DNA of 42,193 nt from Novosphingobium sp. SG751A (GTDB lineage Bacteria; Pseudomonadota; Alphaproteobacteria; Sphingomonadales; Sphingomonadaceae): NCBI RefSeq assembly GCF_013149295.1, contig NZ_JABGCB010000027.1, positions 1 to 42,193 on the forward strand, given 5' to 3'. A program made the position numbers and the translations under genes. The notes beneath the pieces were generated by a model. It searched no databases. It was not told where the DNA came from and worked only from the letters and a program-made list of their open reading frames with translations. Shown here piece after piece: positions 25,335-33,900 of this stretch; position 1 is the stretch's first letter, and each line of letters opens with the position of its first letter.

Positions 25335-27019
25335 TGGAATACGAATTTGATGCGATCGTGGTGGGCTCCGGCATCACCGGCGGCTGGGCGGCCAAGGAAT
25401 TGACCGAGGCGGGCTTGAAAGTGCTGATGATCGAGCGCGGGCGCGAGATCGTCCATGGCGATTACCCGCGCGAAATGAAGGCCCCGTGGGAACTGCCCTT
25501 TCGCGGGCGGGGCGATACGCAGCGCTATAAGCGCGATCATGCGGTCCAGATGCTCAACCGCCATTTCACCGAATGGACTGAGGATCACTTCGTCAATGAC
25601 CGCGAAAACCCTTATGAATTGGGGGCGGACAGCGCCTTCACATGGTTCCGCTCGTATCAGCTTGGCGGCAAATCGCTGACCTGGGGGCGGCAGTGCTATC
25701 GCTGGTCGGACTATGATTTCGGGGCCAATGCGCGCGATGGGATGGGGACGGACTGGCCTATCCGCTATGCCGACATCGCGCCGTGGTATGACAAGGTGGA
25801 GCGTTTCATCGGGGTTTCGGGCGCGGCTGAAGGTCTTGCCGCCCTGCCCGATGGCCAGTTTCAGCCGCCCTTTGCGCTGAACGCCGTGGAAAAATCAGTG
25901 CGCGAGAAAGTCTCCGCACAGTGGCCCGACCGCCGTCTGACGATCGGGCGCACCGCCAATCTGACGCAAGCCAAGGAGGAGGAAGGCCGCGCGCCTTGCC
26001 AATCGCGCGACATCTGCAACCGGGGCTGTTCGTTCGGCGCCTATTTCTCGACGCAATCCTCCACCCTGCCCGCCGCAACCAAGACGGGGCGGTTGACGGT
26101 GATCACCGATGCGCAGGTGGAGAAGGTGGATTATGATCCGGCAACGCGGCGCGTGACCGGCGTGCGCTGGGTCAACACCAAGACGCGCGAGCGCAAGAGC
26201 GCCACCGCGCGGATCGTATTCCTCAATGCGGGCGCGTTCAATTCGGTCCATCTGATGATCAATTCGGCCAATGAGGCAATGCCCGGCGGGCTGGCCAACA
26301 GCAGCGGCGTCTTGGGCACGCATATCATGGATCATGCCAATACTTTGTCGGCCGTGGCACTGATGCCGGGGTTTGAGGGGCGCACCAGTTTCGGCAACCG
26401 GCCCACGGGCGTGGTCATCCCGCGCTTTCGCAATCTGGACAAGGCCGATGGCGATGGCTTCACGCGCGGCTATTCGTTTCAGGGCGGCGCGCTGCAATCG
26501 GGCTGGGGGCGCGGCAAGAAGCAGGCGGGGATCGGCGCGGATTTCAAACGCGATCTGCGCGGGCCCGGTGCGTGGCGGATGGTGCTGGTCGCCTTTGCCG
26601 AGAGCCTGCCGCGCGCATCCAACCGGCTGACACTGTCAAAGCAGGTCGATCCGCTGGGGGTGCCTCAGCTTGAAATCCATTTCGCCCATGGCGCGGGGGA
26701 ACTGGCCGCTCTGGCCGATGCCAAGCGTGAGGCCGGGGCGATGCTGACGGCGGCCGGCGGACAGGTGCTGTTTGGCATGGACCGGCCCGGTCCCGGCGGC
26801 ACGGCGATCCACGAAATGGGCGGCGCGCGCATGGGCCATGACCCGAAAACCAGCGTGCTGAACAAATGGAGTCAGGCCCATGATGTGGCCAATCTGTTTG
26901 TCACCGATGGCGCGCAAATGGCCTCATCGGCCTGCCAGAACCCCTCGCTGACCTATATGGCGCTGACCGCGCGGGCGGTCGATCATGCGGTGGGGCTGAT
27001 CAAGGCGGGCGCCATTTAA
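25331..27019 (+). CDS. GMC-family FAD dehydrogenase, catalytic subunit (glucoside-3-dehydrogenase/FAD-GDH type)
   Basis: A 562-residue GMC flavoprotein without its own signal. FAD fold: IVVGSGITGGWAAKEL and MIERG near the N-terminus, YQLGGKSLTWGRQC. Cys223, Cys229 and Cys233 form C-x5-C-x3-C in PCQSRDICNRGCSFG, the spacing of the 3Fe-4S cluster of bacterial FAD glucose dehydrogenase. The C-terminus has HEMGGARMG, FVTDGAQMAS and the active-site segment CQNPSLTYMALTARA. The complex should oxidise a sugar hydroxyl in the periplasm; C3 of a glucoside or C1 of glucose are the main options. No cytochrome c subunit follows, so its electron partner is encoded elsewhere. ATG overlaps the small-subunit stop. 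Confidence 0.9.
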   Translation: MMEYEFDAIVVGSGITGGWAAKELTEAGLKVLMIERGREIVHGDYPREMKAPWELPFRGRGDTQRYKRDHAVQMLNRHFTEWTEDHFVNDRENPYELGADSAFTWFRSYQLGGKSLTWGRQCYRWSDYDFGANARDGMGTDWPIRYADIAPWYDKVERFIGVSGAAEGLAALPDGQFQPPFALNAVEKSVREKVSAQWPDRRLTIGRTANLTQAKEEEGRAPCQSRDICNRGCSFGAYFSTQSSTLPAATKTGRLTVITDAQVEKVDYDPATRRVTGVRWVNTKTRERKSATARIVFLNAGAFNSVHLMINSANEAMPGGLANSSGVLGTHIMDHANTLSAVALMPGFEGRTSFGNRPTGVVIPRFRNLDKADGDGFTRGYSFQGGALQSGWGRGKKQAGIGADFKRDLRGPGAWRMVLVAFAESLPRASNRLTLSKQVDPLGVPQLEIHFAHGAGELAALADAKREAGAMLTAAGGQVLFGMDRPGPGGTAIHEMGGARMGHDPKTSVLNKWSQAHDVANLFVTDGAQMASSACQNPSLTYMALTARAVDHAVGLIKAGAI

Positions 27020-27029
27020 AGCGCCCGCC
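27004..27029. terminator. Hairpin across the GMC stop in the convergent junction
   Basis: GGCGGGCGC at 27004-27012 pairs perfectly with GCGCCCGCC at 27021-27029; the GMC stop TAA (27017-27019) is in the loop. It lies between two convergent genes only 16 bases apart, so it may end transcription in both directions. There is no T-tract. Confidence 0.5.
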
Positions 27030-27035
27030 CCGCCA

Positions 27036-28175
27036 TCAGAACGGTTCGTTGAGCCGCGAAAGCGCGCCTTCGAGGATCTTGGCATGTTCGCGCGGGTCGC
27101 CATGCGCCAGTTGCAGGCGACCCACCGAGACGGAACTGTCGATCACGTCCTTGCAGCGCGGATAGCGGCGTTCCTGATAGGCCAGCAGCCCGTCCGCAAC
27201 GCTGCCTGCCCGCGCCAGTTCCTCGGCCAGCACGATGCCGCTTTCCACCGCCATGCCCGCGCCCGAGGCCAGATGGGGCGTTGTGGCATGGACAGCATCG
27301 CCCAGCAGCACGATGCGCCCATTGTGCCACGGCTTGGGCTGAAGCACGGCGGCCAGGGGGCGATAGTTGATCCAGTCGGACCGCGTCATATTGTCGCGGA
27401 TCCACCCCGCATTGCCGCCGAAATCTGCCAGCAGGCGCTTCAATTCATTGAACAGTTCCTCCTCATCCATGAAGCTTTCGCGCTCCACATGAGGGGTCAG
27501 CATCCACATATAGACCTGATCCGGCGCGCAGGCCGTGATGCCGCAGGGATTGGCGTGGCCAAGGTAGAACTCGCCATATTCAAGGCCGGGCGGCTTGCGG
27601 ATCGAGATGCGCCAGCAGCCCTGCCCGGTGGGCTGCGCCGGGCCCATGTGCGGGAAGGACAGCTCGCGCACGCCCGAAAACACGCTGTCCGACCCCACGA
27701 CCAGATCGTAATGGCCGGTTGAACCATCCGAAAAAGTCACATCCACGCCGCCATCGACATTGACCAGCGAGGATACCGTCAGCCCCAGACGCACCGGGAT
27801 CTCCAACTCGCGCACCCGCCCCTGCATAATCCGATGCAGCACCGGGCGCATGATGCCCCCGGTGGCGGGCAGGCCTTCCTCGATGACCGGCTCTTCCAGA
27901 TCGTGCAGATGCGTGCCGTCATATTTGAAAAGGCGCGTTTTTGTGGTGATGGCCCCCTGGGCTTTGATCTGCTCCAGCAGGCCAAGCCGACGATAGGCGC
28001 GCAAGGTTGGCCCGGTGATCGTGATCCCCGCCCCATAGACGCGCCATTCCGGGTCCAGATCGATCAGATCAACCTTAACGCCCCGCTCCGACAGCGCGAT
28101 AGCGGCAGCCATGCCGCCAATCCCGCCGCCCACGATCAGCGCCTCATGGACGCTGCTGATGTTCTCCCGTTCCAT
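27036..28175 (-). CDS. FAD-dependent monooxygenase (salicylate-hydroxylase/UbiH-like)
   Basis: A 379-residue class A flavin monooxygenase. FAD fold: IVGGGIGGMAAAIALSERG and an acidic strand end VDLIDLD. NAD(P)H motif: LVVGSDSVFSGVREL. FAD motif: RIVLLGDAVHATTPHLASG. It lacks the C-terminal thioredoxin-like extension of the enzyme at 15598, so it is the shorter salicylate-hydroxylase-like type. It is a clear paralogue of the protein at 37690 (similar length; shared VRLG, YDLVVG and GDA-H-TPHL segments). It should hydroxylate a phenolic substrate, possibly with decarboxylation. It is transcribed away from the TonB receptor at 28329. The ATG at 28175 has no clear ribosome site, so the start is less certain. 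Confidence 0.87.
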   Translation of the reverse strand: MERENISSVHEALIVGGGIGGMAAAIALSERGVKVDLIDLDPEWRVYGAGITITGPTLRAYRRLGLLEQIKAQGAITTKTRLFKYDGTHLHDLEEPVIEEGLPATGGIMRPVLHRIMQGRVRELEIPVRLGLTVSSLVNVDGGVDVTFSDGSTGHYDLVVGSDSVFSGVRELSFPHMGPAQPTGQGCWRISIRKPPGLEYGEFYLGHANPCGITACAPDQVYMWMLTPHVERESFMDEEELFNELKRLLADFGGNAGWIRDNMTRSDWINYRPLAAVLQPKPWHNGRIVLLGDAVHATTPHLASGAGMAVESGIVLAEELARAGSVADGLLAYQERRYPRCKDVIDSSVSVGRLQLAHGDPREHAKILEGALSRLNEPF

Positions 28176-28328
28176 GGTGCTGAAATTAGAGCGCGCGCGC
28201 CAACAGGCAAATTCGAACCATGGATGGATGCCTATTGATACAATCGGTGTGAGCTTGGAGCGCCCACGCGCTAGTCAAGAATGCAAGACGTGTGCAGCGC
28301 GTCAGGGATGAGAATAAAGGGGAGGATT
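28176..28328. promoter_or_regulatory. Divergent promoter region, monooxygenase and TonB receptor
   Basis: A 153-base gap serving both directions. I see a small palindrome ATTG-ATA-CAAT near 28230 and the receptor's ribosome site GGGGAGG at 28319-28325, but no convincing paired -35/-10 boxes or long inverted repeat. A shared regulator is likely because the genes diverge, but it cannot be named. Confidence 0.35.
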
Positions 28329-30713
28329 ATGAGGACTTTTGTCAACCATGCCGCGTGCCTGTCGGCCACGGTTTCGGCTTCGGTGCTGGCCATGGCGACC
28401 GCGATGCCGGCAATGGCGCAGCAGGCGCCCGCCCGCAGCGGCGGCAATGACACCGCCGAAATCATCGTGACCGCGCAGAAGCGCCCGGAAAAGCTTCAGG
28501 AAATCCCTGTCGCCGCCGCCGTGCTGTCGCAGGCCGCGGTTGCCGCCGCGCATGTGGTGGACCTGTCCGACATCAACCGCGTGGTGCCTTCGGTGGAATT
28601 GAAGGGCACGTTCAACGGCCGCGTTCCCTATGGTATTCGCGGCATTTCGACCAATGCCAACGAAGGCGCGATCGGCCTGACCTCGGGCGTGTCGATCCAG
28701 GTCGACGGCGTGCCCGTTCCCGCCGACAGCTTTGCCGTCAACACGATCACCGACGTGGCGCAGCTTGAAGTGCTGAAAGGTCCGCAGGCAACGCTGGGCG
28801 GGCGCACGGCCTCGGCGGGTGTCATCAACTTCGTGACCGTTGCGCCCAGCACCACGCCGCAATATGCGGTCAACGCGCTGACCACCAATGATGGCGAATG
28901 GCATATTGACGGGCGCGCTTCTGGCCCGATCAGCGAAAAGGTCAGCTATAGCCTGACCGGCTATTATCAGCGCACGCCCTATCCGATCACCAACGTAACC
29001 ACGGGCGTGAAAAGCCGCGCGGAAAGCTATGGCACGCGCGCCAAGCTGAAATTCGAGCTGAGCGACAATCTCGACCTGCAGGTGATGGGCCACTATGCGC
29101 TGTCCAAGTCGAAGGGCGCCAATTTCACTGTGCAATACTGGACACCAGGCTCGTTCTTCTTTGCCCCGCCGGTGGGTCTGGACGCGGCCACGATGTATCC
29201 GGGCTATACGATCGGCTATGGCAACACCAAGCTGTCCACCCATACCACGATGGTCTCGCGCTATGAGGACAAGGACACTTCGGCGGTCATCAACTGGCGC
29301 CTTGGCGATCTGACGCTGACCTCGACCACCGCCTACAGCCACGAGGGCCAGTATCAGACGCAGGACGTGTTCCTGGGCAATGATCCCGACTGGGCGCTGA
29401 AATTCGCCACCTTCCTCAACGGGATCGGCGCGCTGCCCTCGGCGCTGGTGCTGCCTTTCAACAATATTCAGTCGGCGCAGGGCTATGTCAGCCAGACCAC
29501 GCAGGAGTTCAAGCTGGCCACCGATGCGAAAAAGCCGGTGTCCGCGCTGGTCGGCCTGTTCTATTCGGACATGACCGTCAACCAGTATGGTCTGCGCAGC
29601 TGGTCGCTCAACCCGATTGCCAAGACCAATATCTCGACCACCAAGAACTACTCGATCTATGGCCGCGCCACCGCCCATGTGAACGACAAGCTGACCTTCG
29701 TGGGCGGCCTGCGCTATAACTGGGACAAGATCGGCTGGAACGTCACGCAATATTTCAACCCGGCGGCGGGCCAGTATGGCAGCGGCGGCTTTGGCCAGGG
29801 CGGCTATACGTGGAACTTCTCGGACAGCTCGGGTGCGCTGGTGGGCGATGCGGCGATTCAGTTCAAGCCGACCCGCGACATCATGACCTATGCCTCCTAT
29901 ACGCGCGGCTATAAGCCCAAGGCGTTCAACACGGTCCATGACTGGTCGATCGCGCCGGGCAACACCACCACGGCCGGCCTTGCCGAAATCGCCACCTTTG
30001 GCAAAGCGGTGGCGCAGGAGCATATCGACAGCTTTGAAGTGGGCCTGAAATCGACGCTGCTCGACCGTCACCTGACCTTCAATCTGGCCGCCTTCTACAC
30101 CAATTACAGCGGCTATCAGGCGCAGATCTTCGACACGTCGAAGCTGGTCGGCGTGCTGATCCTGGCCAATGCCGGAGCGCGGACGCAGGGCATCGAAGCC
30201 GACCTGAACTATGTGAAGGGCAACACGCGGGCCAGCCTGTCGGCGGCGCTGATCGATGCCAAGTTCACCAATTTCAAGGGCGCGGTTTGCTGGCCCACCC
30301 AGACCACCGCGCAAGGGTGCGATGCCAGCGGCGCGCAGGATCTGTCGGGCAAGCCGATGCCCGCCAGCCCCAAACTGAAAATCAACGCCCAGATCGCCCA
30401 GACGATCCCGTTTGAAAAGTTCAACCTGATCGCGGGCACCAACCTGTCCTATCGGTCGGGCACCTATCTTCAGGCCAACCAGAACCCGCAGACCTTCCAG
30501 AAGGCTTTCGGCCTGATGGACCTGAGCCTTGGGTTCCAGACCAAGGACGAGAAGGCCACGCTGACCTTCTTCGTCAACAATGTGACCGACAAGTTCTATC
30601 TGACCAATGCCGAGGACTTCTTTGCCGGGGCCACCACCGGCAACCACGTGATCGGCCAGCCCGCGCGTGATTCCAGCCGCTACTTTGGCGCGCGCGTGGG
30701 GATCAATTTCTGA
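28329..30713 (+). CDS. TonB-dependent outer-membrane receptor
   Basis: A 794-residue receptor. The signal peptide ends at AMPAMA; the plug begins AEIIVTAQKRPEKLQEIPVA and contains YGIRGISTNANEG and LEVLKGPQATLGGRTASAGV. The barrel ends in FGARVGINF with C-terminal Phe. It resembles the sphingomonad receptors that import plant-derived carbohydrates or aromatics more than siderophore receptors, but the ligand is unknown. Divergent from a flavin monooxygenase and directly upstream of a probable C-C hydrolase, so it probably imports the substrate of that set. The ATG at 28329 follows GGGGAGG by three bases; an upstream in-frame ATG at 28281 would spoil the signal peptide. Confidence 0.92.
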   Translation: MRTFVNHAACLSATVSASVLAMATAMPAMAQQAPARSGGNDTAEIIVTAQKRPEKLQEIPVAAAVLSQAAVAAAHVVDLSDINRVVPSVELKGTFNGRVPYGIRGISTNANEGAIGLTSGVSIQVDGVPVPADSFAVNTITDVAQLEVLKGPQATLGGRTASAGVINFVTVAPSTTPQYAVNALTTNDGEWHIDGRASGPISEKVSYSLTGYYQRTPYPITNVTTGVKSRAESYGTRAKLKFELSDNLDLQVMGHYALSKSKGANFTVQYWTPGSFFFAPPVGLDAATMYPGYTIGYGNTKLSTHTTMVSRYEDKDTSAVINWRLGDLTLTSTTAYSHEGQYQTQDVFLGNDPDWALKFATFLNGIGALPSALVLPFNNIQSAQGYVSQTTQEFKLATDAKKPVSALVGLFYSDMTVNQYGLRSWSLNPIAKTNISTTKNYSIYGRATAHVNDKLTFVGGLRYNWDKIGWNVTQYFNPAAGQYGSGGFGQGGYTWNFSDSSGALVGDAAIQFKPTRDIMTYASYTRGYKPKAFNTVHDWSIAPGNTTTAGLAEIATFGKAVAQEHIDSFEVGLKSTLLDRHLTFNLAAFYTNYSGYQAQIFDTSKLVGVLILANAGARTQGIEADLNYVKGNTRASLSAALIDAKFTNFKGAVCWPTQTTAQGCDASGAQDLSGKPMPASPKLKINAQIAQTIPFEKFNLIAGTNLSYRSGTYLQANQNPQTFQKAFGLMDLSLGFQTKDEKATLTFFVNNVTDKFYLTNAEDFFAGATTGNHVIGQPARDSSRYFGARVGINF

Positions 30714-30743
30714 TCCCCCGGATCGCATGATGGCATGAACGGG

Positions 30744-30776
30744 CCGCAGCGGCGCAGACCGGCGCCGCTGCGGTTT
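30744..30776 (+). terminator. Hairpin terminator after the second TonB receptor
   Basis: CCGCAGCGGCGC at 30744-30755 pairs perfectly over 12 bp with GCGCCGCTGCGG at 30762-30773, followed by three Ts. The stem is very stable but the T-tract is short, so termination may be partial and allow read-through into the next gene. Confidence 0.65.
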
Positions 30777-30798
30777 CGGTCGTTTGGGAGAATGGGCG

Positions 30799-31431
30799 AT
30801 GGATTACACATTGCATCAGGATGATCAGGGCACGCATATCGACTGGGCCCTGCCCGGCGTCAGCGCGCATCAGATCGACTGGTTCTGGTCGAACATGGAA
30901 AAGGGCTTCATCCTGTGGCACCCGGAACAGCATGAGCCGCTGAGCTGGCCCATTCCCCCGCGCCATGGCAACCCTTTGGGTGCGGTGCATAATGCGCCCC
31001 AGACATGGGATGACGGGCGGCGGCAAAATCTGTTCATCCGTTTCGAGCGGATCGAGGATGTGCCCGAAGCCCTGCGTGAACGCATCCGCCTTGATCACGT
31101 CATTATCGTGGCCGGTCTGGGCTTTGACGAGGCCGATATCCACACCGATCAGGTGCTGGGCTATCGGTTGCACCAATGGCAGGATGACGGCGCGGGCGGA
31201 GTGATCGGATCATCCACCGCCATCGGCCTGCGCAAGCCCGAAACCCATGCCGACGGACGCATCTGGGCCGCCCATGCGGCCACGGAAATCGGCAATTGGG
31301 CGGTGTTCCTGCCCGATCTTTACCGGCTGTACCAGGTCGTCACCGATACGCGCCGCAATCCCTTTACCAGCCTTAGCGTGACGGGGCGCGGCCTCGATGC
31401 ATGCTATCAACATATCGTGGAGCCAGTCTGA
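30799..31431 (+). CDS. Probable C-C hydrolase of the DAPG/phloretin hydrolase (PhlG/Phy) family
   Basis: A 210-residue soluble protein. I recognise the PhlG-type pattern: IDWFWSNMEKGFILWHPEQH near the N-terminus (putative zinc-binding His residues), then DHVIIVAGLGFDEADIHTDQ, and near the end IWAAHAATEIGNWAVFLPDL with a His/Glu pair. PhlG cleaves 2,4-diacetylphloroglucinol, and its homologue Phy splits the dihydrochalcone phloretin into phloroglucinol and a phenylpropionate, both Zn-dependent. The protein here is shorter than PhlG, so only the core domain is present. An epimerase-like SDR is coupled to it (TGATG) and a NodD-like regulator follows. ATG 30799 is preferred; an in-frame ATG at 30784 has a weaker context. 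Assignment is from memory of motifs, not a search. Confidence 0.6.
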   Translation: MDYTLHQDDQGTHIDWALPGVSAHQIDWFWSNMEKGFILWHPEQHEPLSWPIPPRHGNPLGAVHNAPQTWDDGRRQNLFIRFERIEDVPEALRERIRLDHVIIVAGLGFDEADIHTDQVLGYRLHQWQDDGAGGVIGSSTAIGLRKPETHADGRIWAAHAATEIGNWAVFLPDLYRLYQVVTDTRRNPFTSLSVTGRGLDACYQHIVEPV

Positions 31432-32351
31432 TGCCAGTTATCGTCACCGGAGCCGGGGGTTTTGTCGGCCGCCAGATCGTGTCGCGCCTGTTGGCGCAGG
31501 GCCGCGAGGTGGTGGCCATGGATACGGTCGCGGGGGGGATTCCCGATGGCGCGCGCATCGTTGCGGGCGATCTGGGCGATGCGGATGTGCGGGCCCAGGC
31601 GCTGTCGGGCGGGGTTTCCTCGGTGATCCATCTGGCCACGGTGCCGGGCGGCGCGGCCGAGGCCGATCCGACCGCCTCGCGCCGGATCAACATTGACGCC
31701 ATGTATGACCTGTTGCTGGAGGCCAGCGCGGCGGGCAACAAACCCCGCTTCGTCTATGCCAGCTCGATTGCGGTCTATGGCGATCCGCTGCCCGCTTTTG
31801 TCGACGATGCAACGCCCCTCAGCCCCAAGATGATCTATGGCGCGCATAAGGCGATGATGGAACATGCCGTGGCGATGTTCGCCAATCGCGGCATGATCGA
31901 GGGCGTAACGGTGCGCCTGCCCGGCATTCTGGCGCGGCCCAAGGGGCCGAGCGGCATGAAGAGCGCCTTTATGTCGAACCTGTTCCATGCTCTGAAAGCG
32001 GGCGAGGAGTTTACCTGCCCCGTCTCGGCGGGCGGCACGATCTGGGCGCAGTCGGTGGCGCGCTGCGCGGATAATTTCATCCATGCGCTCTTGCTCGACA
32101 CCGCGCTCCTGCCCCCCACCTATGTCGTCACCCTGCCCGCTCAGCGGATCACGATGGGCGATCTGGCCGGGGAAATCGCGGCTCAATGCGGCGTCTCGGC
32201 CGATCTGGTCCGCTATGAACCCGATGCGGCGCTCGAAGTGGCTTTTGCGGCACAACCGCCCTTGTCTACGCCGGCCGCACAGAAGGCAGGCTTTGCGCAT
32301 GACGGCGATCTTGCTACTCTGGTTTCCAGCGCGCTCAAGACGCTGGATTAA
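31431..32351 (+). CDS. NAD-dependent epimerase/dehydratase family protein (extended SDR)
   Basis: A 306-residue extended short-chain dehydrogenase. NAD loop: VTGAGGFVGRQIV (GxxGxxG near 6-12). An active-site pattern of Ser in YASSIAVYG and Tyr/Lys in MIYGAHKAMMEH follows, then VRLPGILARP. It resembles the DenD/uronate-dehydrogenase-like branch, which oxidises or epimerises a hydroxyl beside a carboxyl or sugar ring. In this context it could act on an aglycone intermediate or a sugar. It overlaps the hydrolase stop by one base, and the LysR gene follows after ten bases, so all three are probably co-transcribed. Confidence 0.85.
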   Translation: MPVIVTGAGGFVGRQIVSRLLAQGREVVAMDTVAGGIPDGARIVAGDLGDADVRAQALSGGVSSVIHLATVPGGAAEADPTASRRINIDAMYDLLLEASAAGNKPRFVYASSIAVYGDPLPAFVDDATPLSPKMIYGAHKAMMEHAVAMFANRGMIEGVTVRLPGILARPKGPSGMKSAFMSNLFHALKAGEEFTCPVSAGGTIWAQSVARCADNFIHALLLDTALLPPTYVVTLPAQRITMGDLAGEIAAQCGVSADLVRYEPDAALEVAFAAQPPLSTPAAQKAGFAHDGDLATLVSSALKTLD

Positions 32352-32361
32352 GGAGAGAGAG

Positions 32362-33369
32362 ATGCGGTTCCAGCGACTGGACCTCAACCTGCTGGTGGCA
32401 TTGGACGTGCTGCTGGCGGAAAAGAGCGTGAGCCTTGCGGCCGACCGGCTGTGCCTGTCGCAATCGGCCACGTCTTCGGCGCTGGGCCGTCTGCGCGATT
32501 ATTTCGGCGACGAACTGCTGGTGGTCAAAGGCCGCTCAATGGTGCTGACCGCGCGGGCCGAGGAATTGATCGAGCCGGTGCGCGCGGTGCTGGACCAGAT
32601 CCGCTCCACCATCGCCATCGCGCCCGAATTCGATCCGGCCACCTGCGACCGCCAGATCCGCTTTATGGCCTCGGATTATTCGACGCAGGTGCTGCTGGCG
32701 GGAGCGCTGGCGATGATCGAGGCCGAGGCGCCCAATATGCGCTTTGAAATCCAGCCGATGGGCGACAGCCCGATCGACACGCTGGAGCGCGGCCAGATCG
32801 ACCTGCTCCTCACCATCGACTATGCGATCAGCTCGGACCACCCCAGCCAGGTGTTGTTCGAAGACGATTATGTCGTGGTGGGCGATGTCGCCAATCCGGC
32901 GATGGAGGGCGAGATGACGCGCGAGAAATATTTCGCGCTGGGCCATGTCACCGCGCGTTTCGGCAAAAGCCGGACGCCGGCCTTCGACGACTGGTTCGTG
33001 CGCCGCCAGAAAACCCAGCGCCGGATCGAGGTGGTCGCCCCCACGTTCCTGTCGCAAACCTCGCTGGTGGTGGGGACCAAACGGATCGCCACGATGCACC
33101 GCCGCCTTGCCTCGCAAATGGTCAAGGTCCTGCCGCTGACGCTGCGCGAGGTGCCGTTTGATATTCCGCCGATCCGCGAGGCGATCCAATGGCATATCAC
33201 CAACAACAATGACCGCGCGCTGCGCTGGGTGGTCGAGCGTTTGGCGGCCATGGCGCAGGAGGACAAGGGCGACATTACCAATGTCGTGCCGATTGCCGAG
33301 GCCAAGCGCGACGAGATCGCCGTACAGTTTCAGCATAACCACCCCAATATGCGGGGCGAAAAGGGCTAA
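32362..33369 (+). CDS. LysR-family regulator, NodD-like
   Basis: A 335-residue LysR-type protein whose N-terminus, MRFQRLDLNLLVALDVLLAE, resembles the NodD/NahR subgroup. The helix-turn-helix continues as KSVSLAADRLCLSQSATSSA, then LGRLRDYFGDELLVV. The effector domain keeps the subgroup pattern (FMASDYSTQVLL, PIDTLERGQIDLLLTID). NodD senses flavonoids and other members sense phenolic acids, so an aromatic inducer is likely (inference). It is the last gene of the PhlG-like/SDR operon and ends four bases into the convergent HxlR gene. The ATG at 32362 follows AGGAGAGAG; an open extension upstream in the same frame overlaps the SDR and is rejected. Confidence 0.9.
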   Translation: MRFQRLDLNLLVALDVLLAEKSVSLAADRLCLSQSATSSALGRLRDYFGDELLVVKGRSMVLTARAEELIEPVRAVLDQIRSTIAIAPEFDPATCDRQIRFMASDYSTQVLLAGALAMIEAEAPNMRFEIQPMGDSPIDTLERGQIDLLLTIDYAISSDHPSQVLFEDDYVVVGDVANPAMEGEMTREKYFALGHVTARFGKSRTPAFDDWFVRRQKTQRRIEVVAPTFLSQTSLVVGTKRIATMHRRLASQMVKVLPLTLREVPFDIPPIREAIQWHITNNNDRALRWVVERLAAMAQEDKGDITNVVPIAEAKRDEIAVQFQHNHPNMRGEKG

Positions 33370-33767
33370 GAGTCTTCGCGCGCGTCAAAACCGGCGCGCG
33401 CGATACGGATCGCTTCGGACTGGGCATTGACCCAGTCGATCAAATGCCGCGCCTGAACCGACAATTCGCGCCCCAGCGGGGTCAGCGTATAGGACACGCG
33501 CGGCGGCACATGATCGGTGGCGGTGCGCAGCACAAAGCCGTCCCGTTCCAGACTGCGCAGTTTGAGCGTCAGCACACGCTGTGAAATCGCCTGTTCGGAC
33601 GAGAGCCGCACCAGCGCGCGTTTCAAATCGGCATGGCGCCATTCCCCCATCGCCAGCACGATCAGCACCAGCATCGACCAACGATCCCCAAGCCGCGCCA
33701 TGACCTCGCGCACGGGGGCCTCGCGGTCATGGCCATAGCGCGCCATTTCCTCCGCCAATGTCGCCAT
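33366..33767 (-). CDS. HxlR-family transcriptional regulator
   Basis: A 133-residue winged-helix protein. HxlR pattern: VREVMARLGDRWSMLVLIVL, then WRHADLKRALVRLSSEQAIS and QRVLTLKLRSLERDGFVLRT, followed by PPRVSYTLTPLGRELS. Family members sense electrophiles, quinones or aldehydes and regulate nearby detoxification or catabolic genes. It is divergent from the SDR/flavoprotein/VOC genes and is their likely regulator. I use the ATG at 33767; a GTG at 33806 in frame would add 13 residues. Its stop overlaps the stop of the NodD-like gene. Confidence 0.87.
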   Translation of the reverse strand: MATLAEEMARYGHDREAPVREVMARLGDRWSMLVLIVLAMGEWRHADLKRALVRLSSEQAISQRVLTLKLRSLERDGFVLRTATDHVPPRVSYTLTPLGRELSVQARHLIDWVNAQSEAIRIARAGFDAREDS

Positions 33768-33815
33768 GCCGCGTTCCAGATCATCGGGTAATGCCAAAAT
33801 CCCCACCCTGTGCTG

Positions 33816-33882
33816 GGCACAAAAAAGTGCCTTCTTCCGCTTTGTCGCCCGCTGAGTAACACCAGTTTGCAGCAAGACAAAC
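33816..33882. promoter_or_regulatory. Two small inverted repeats in the HxlR/SDR divergent gap
   Basis: GGCAC at 33816-33820 is mirrored by GTGCC at 33827-33831 around six As. GTTTG at 33865-33869 is mirrored by CAAAC at 33878-33882 with eight bases between. Both lie in the 133-base gap between divergent genes, suitable for HxlR operators. Each is short, so chance is possible. Confidence 0.35.
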
Positions 33883-33900
33883 AAGAGGGAGAAGTAGCCC

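Noticed and set aside
28302..30728. Long antisense reading frame (808 codons) opposite the second TonB receptor
   Set aside because: Same explanation: Arg/Gly/His-rich shadow of a receptor with clear plug and barrel features.
32083..32361. N-terminal extension of the NodD-like LysR gene
   Set aside because: It overlaps the SDR gene in another frame and a strong ribosome site precedes the ATG at 32362 where LysR homology starts.
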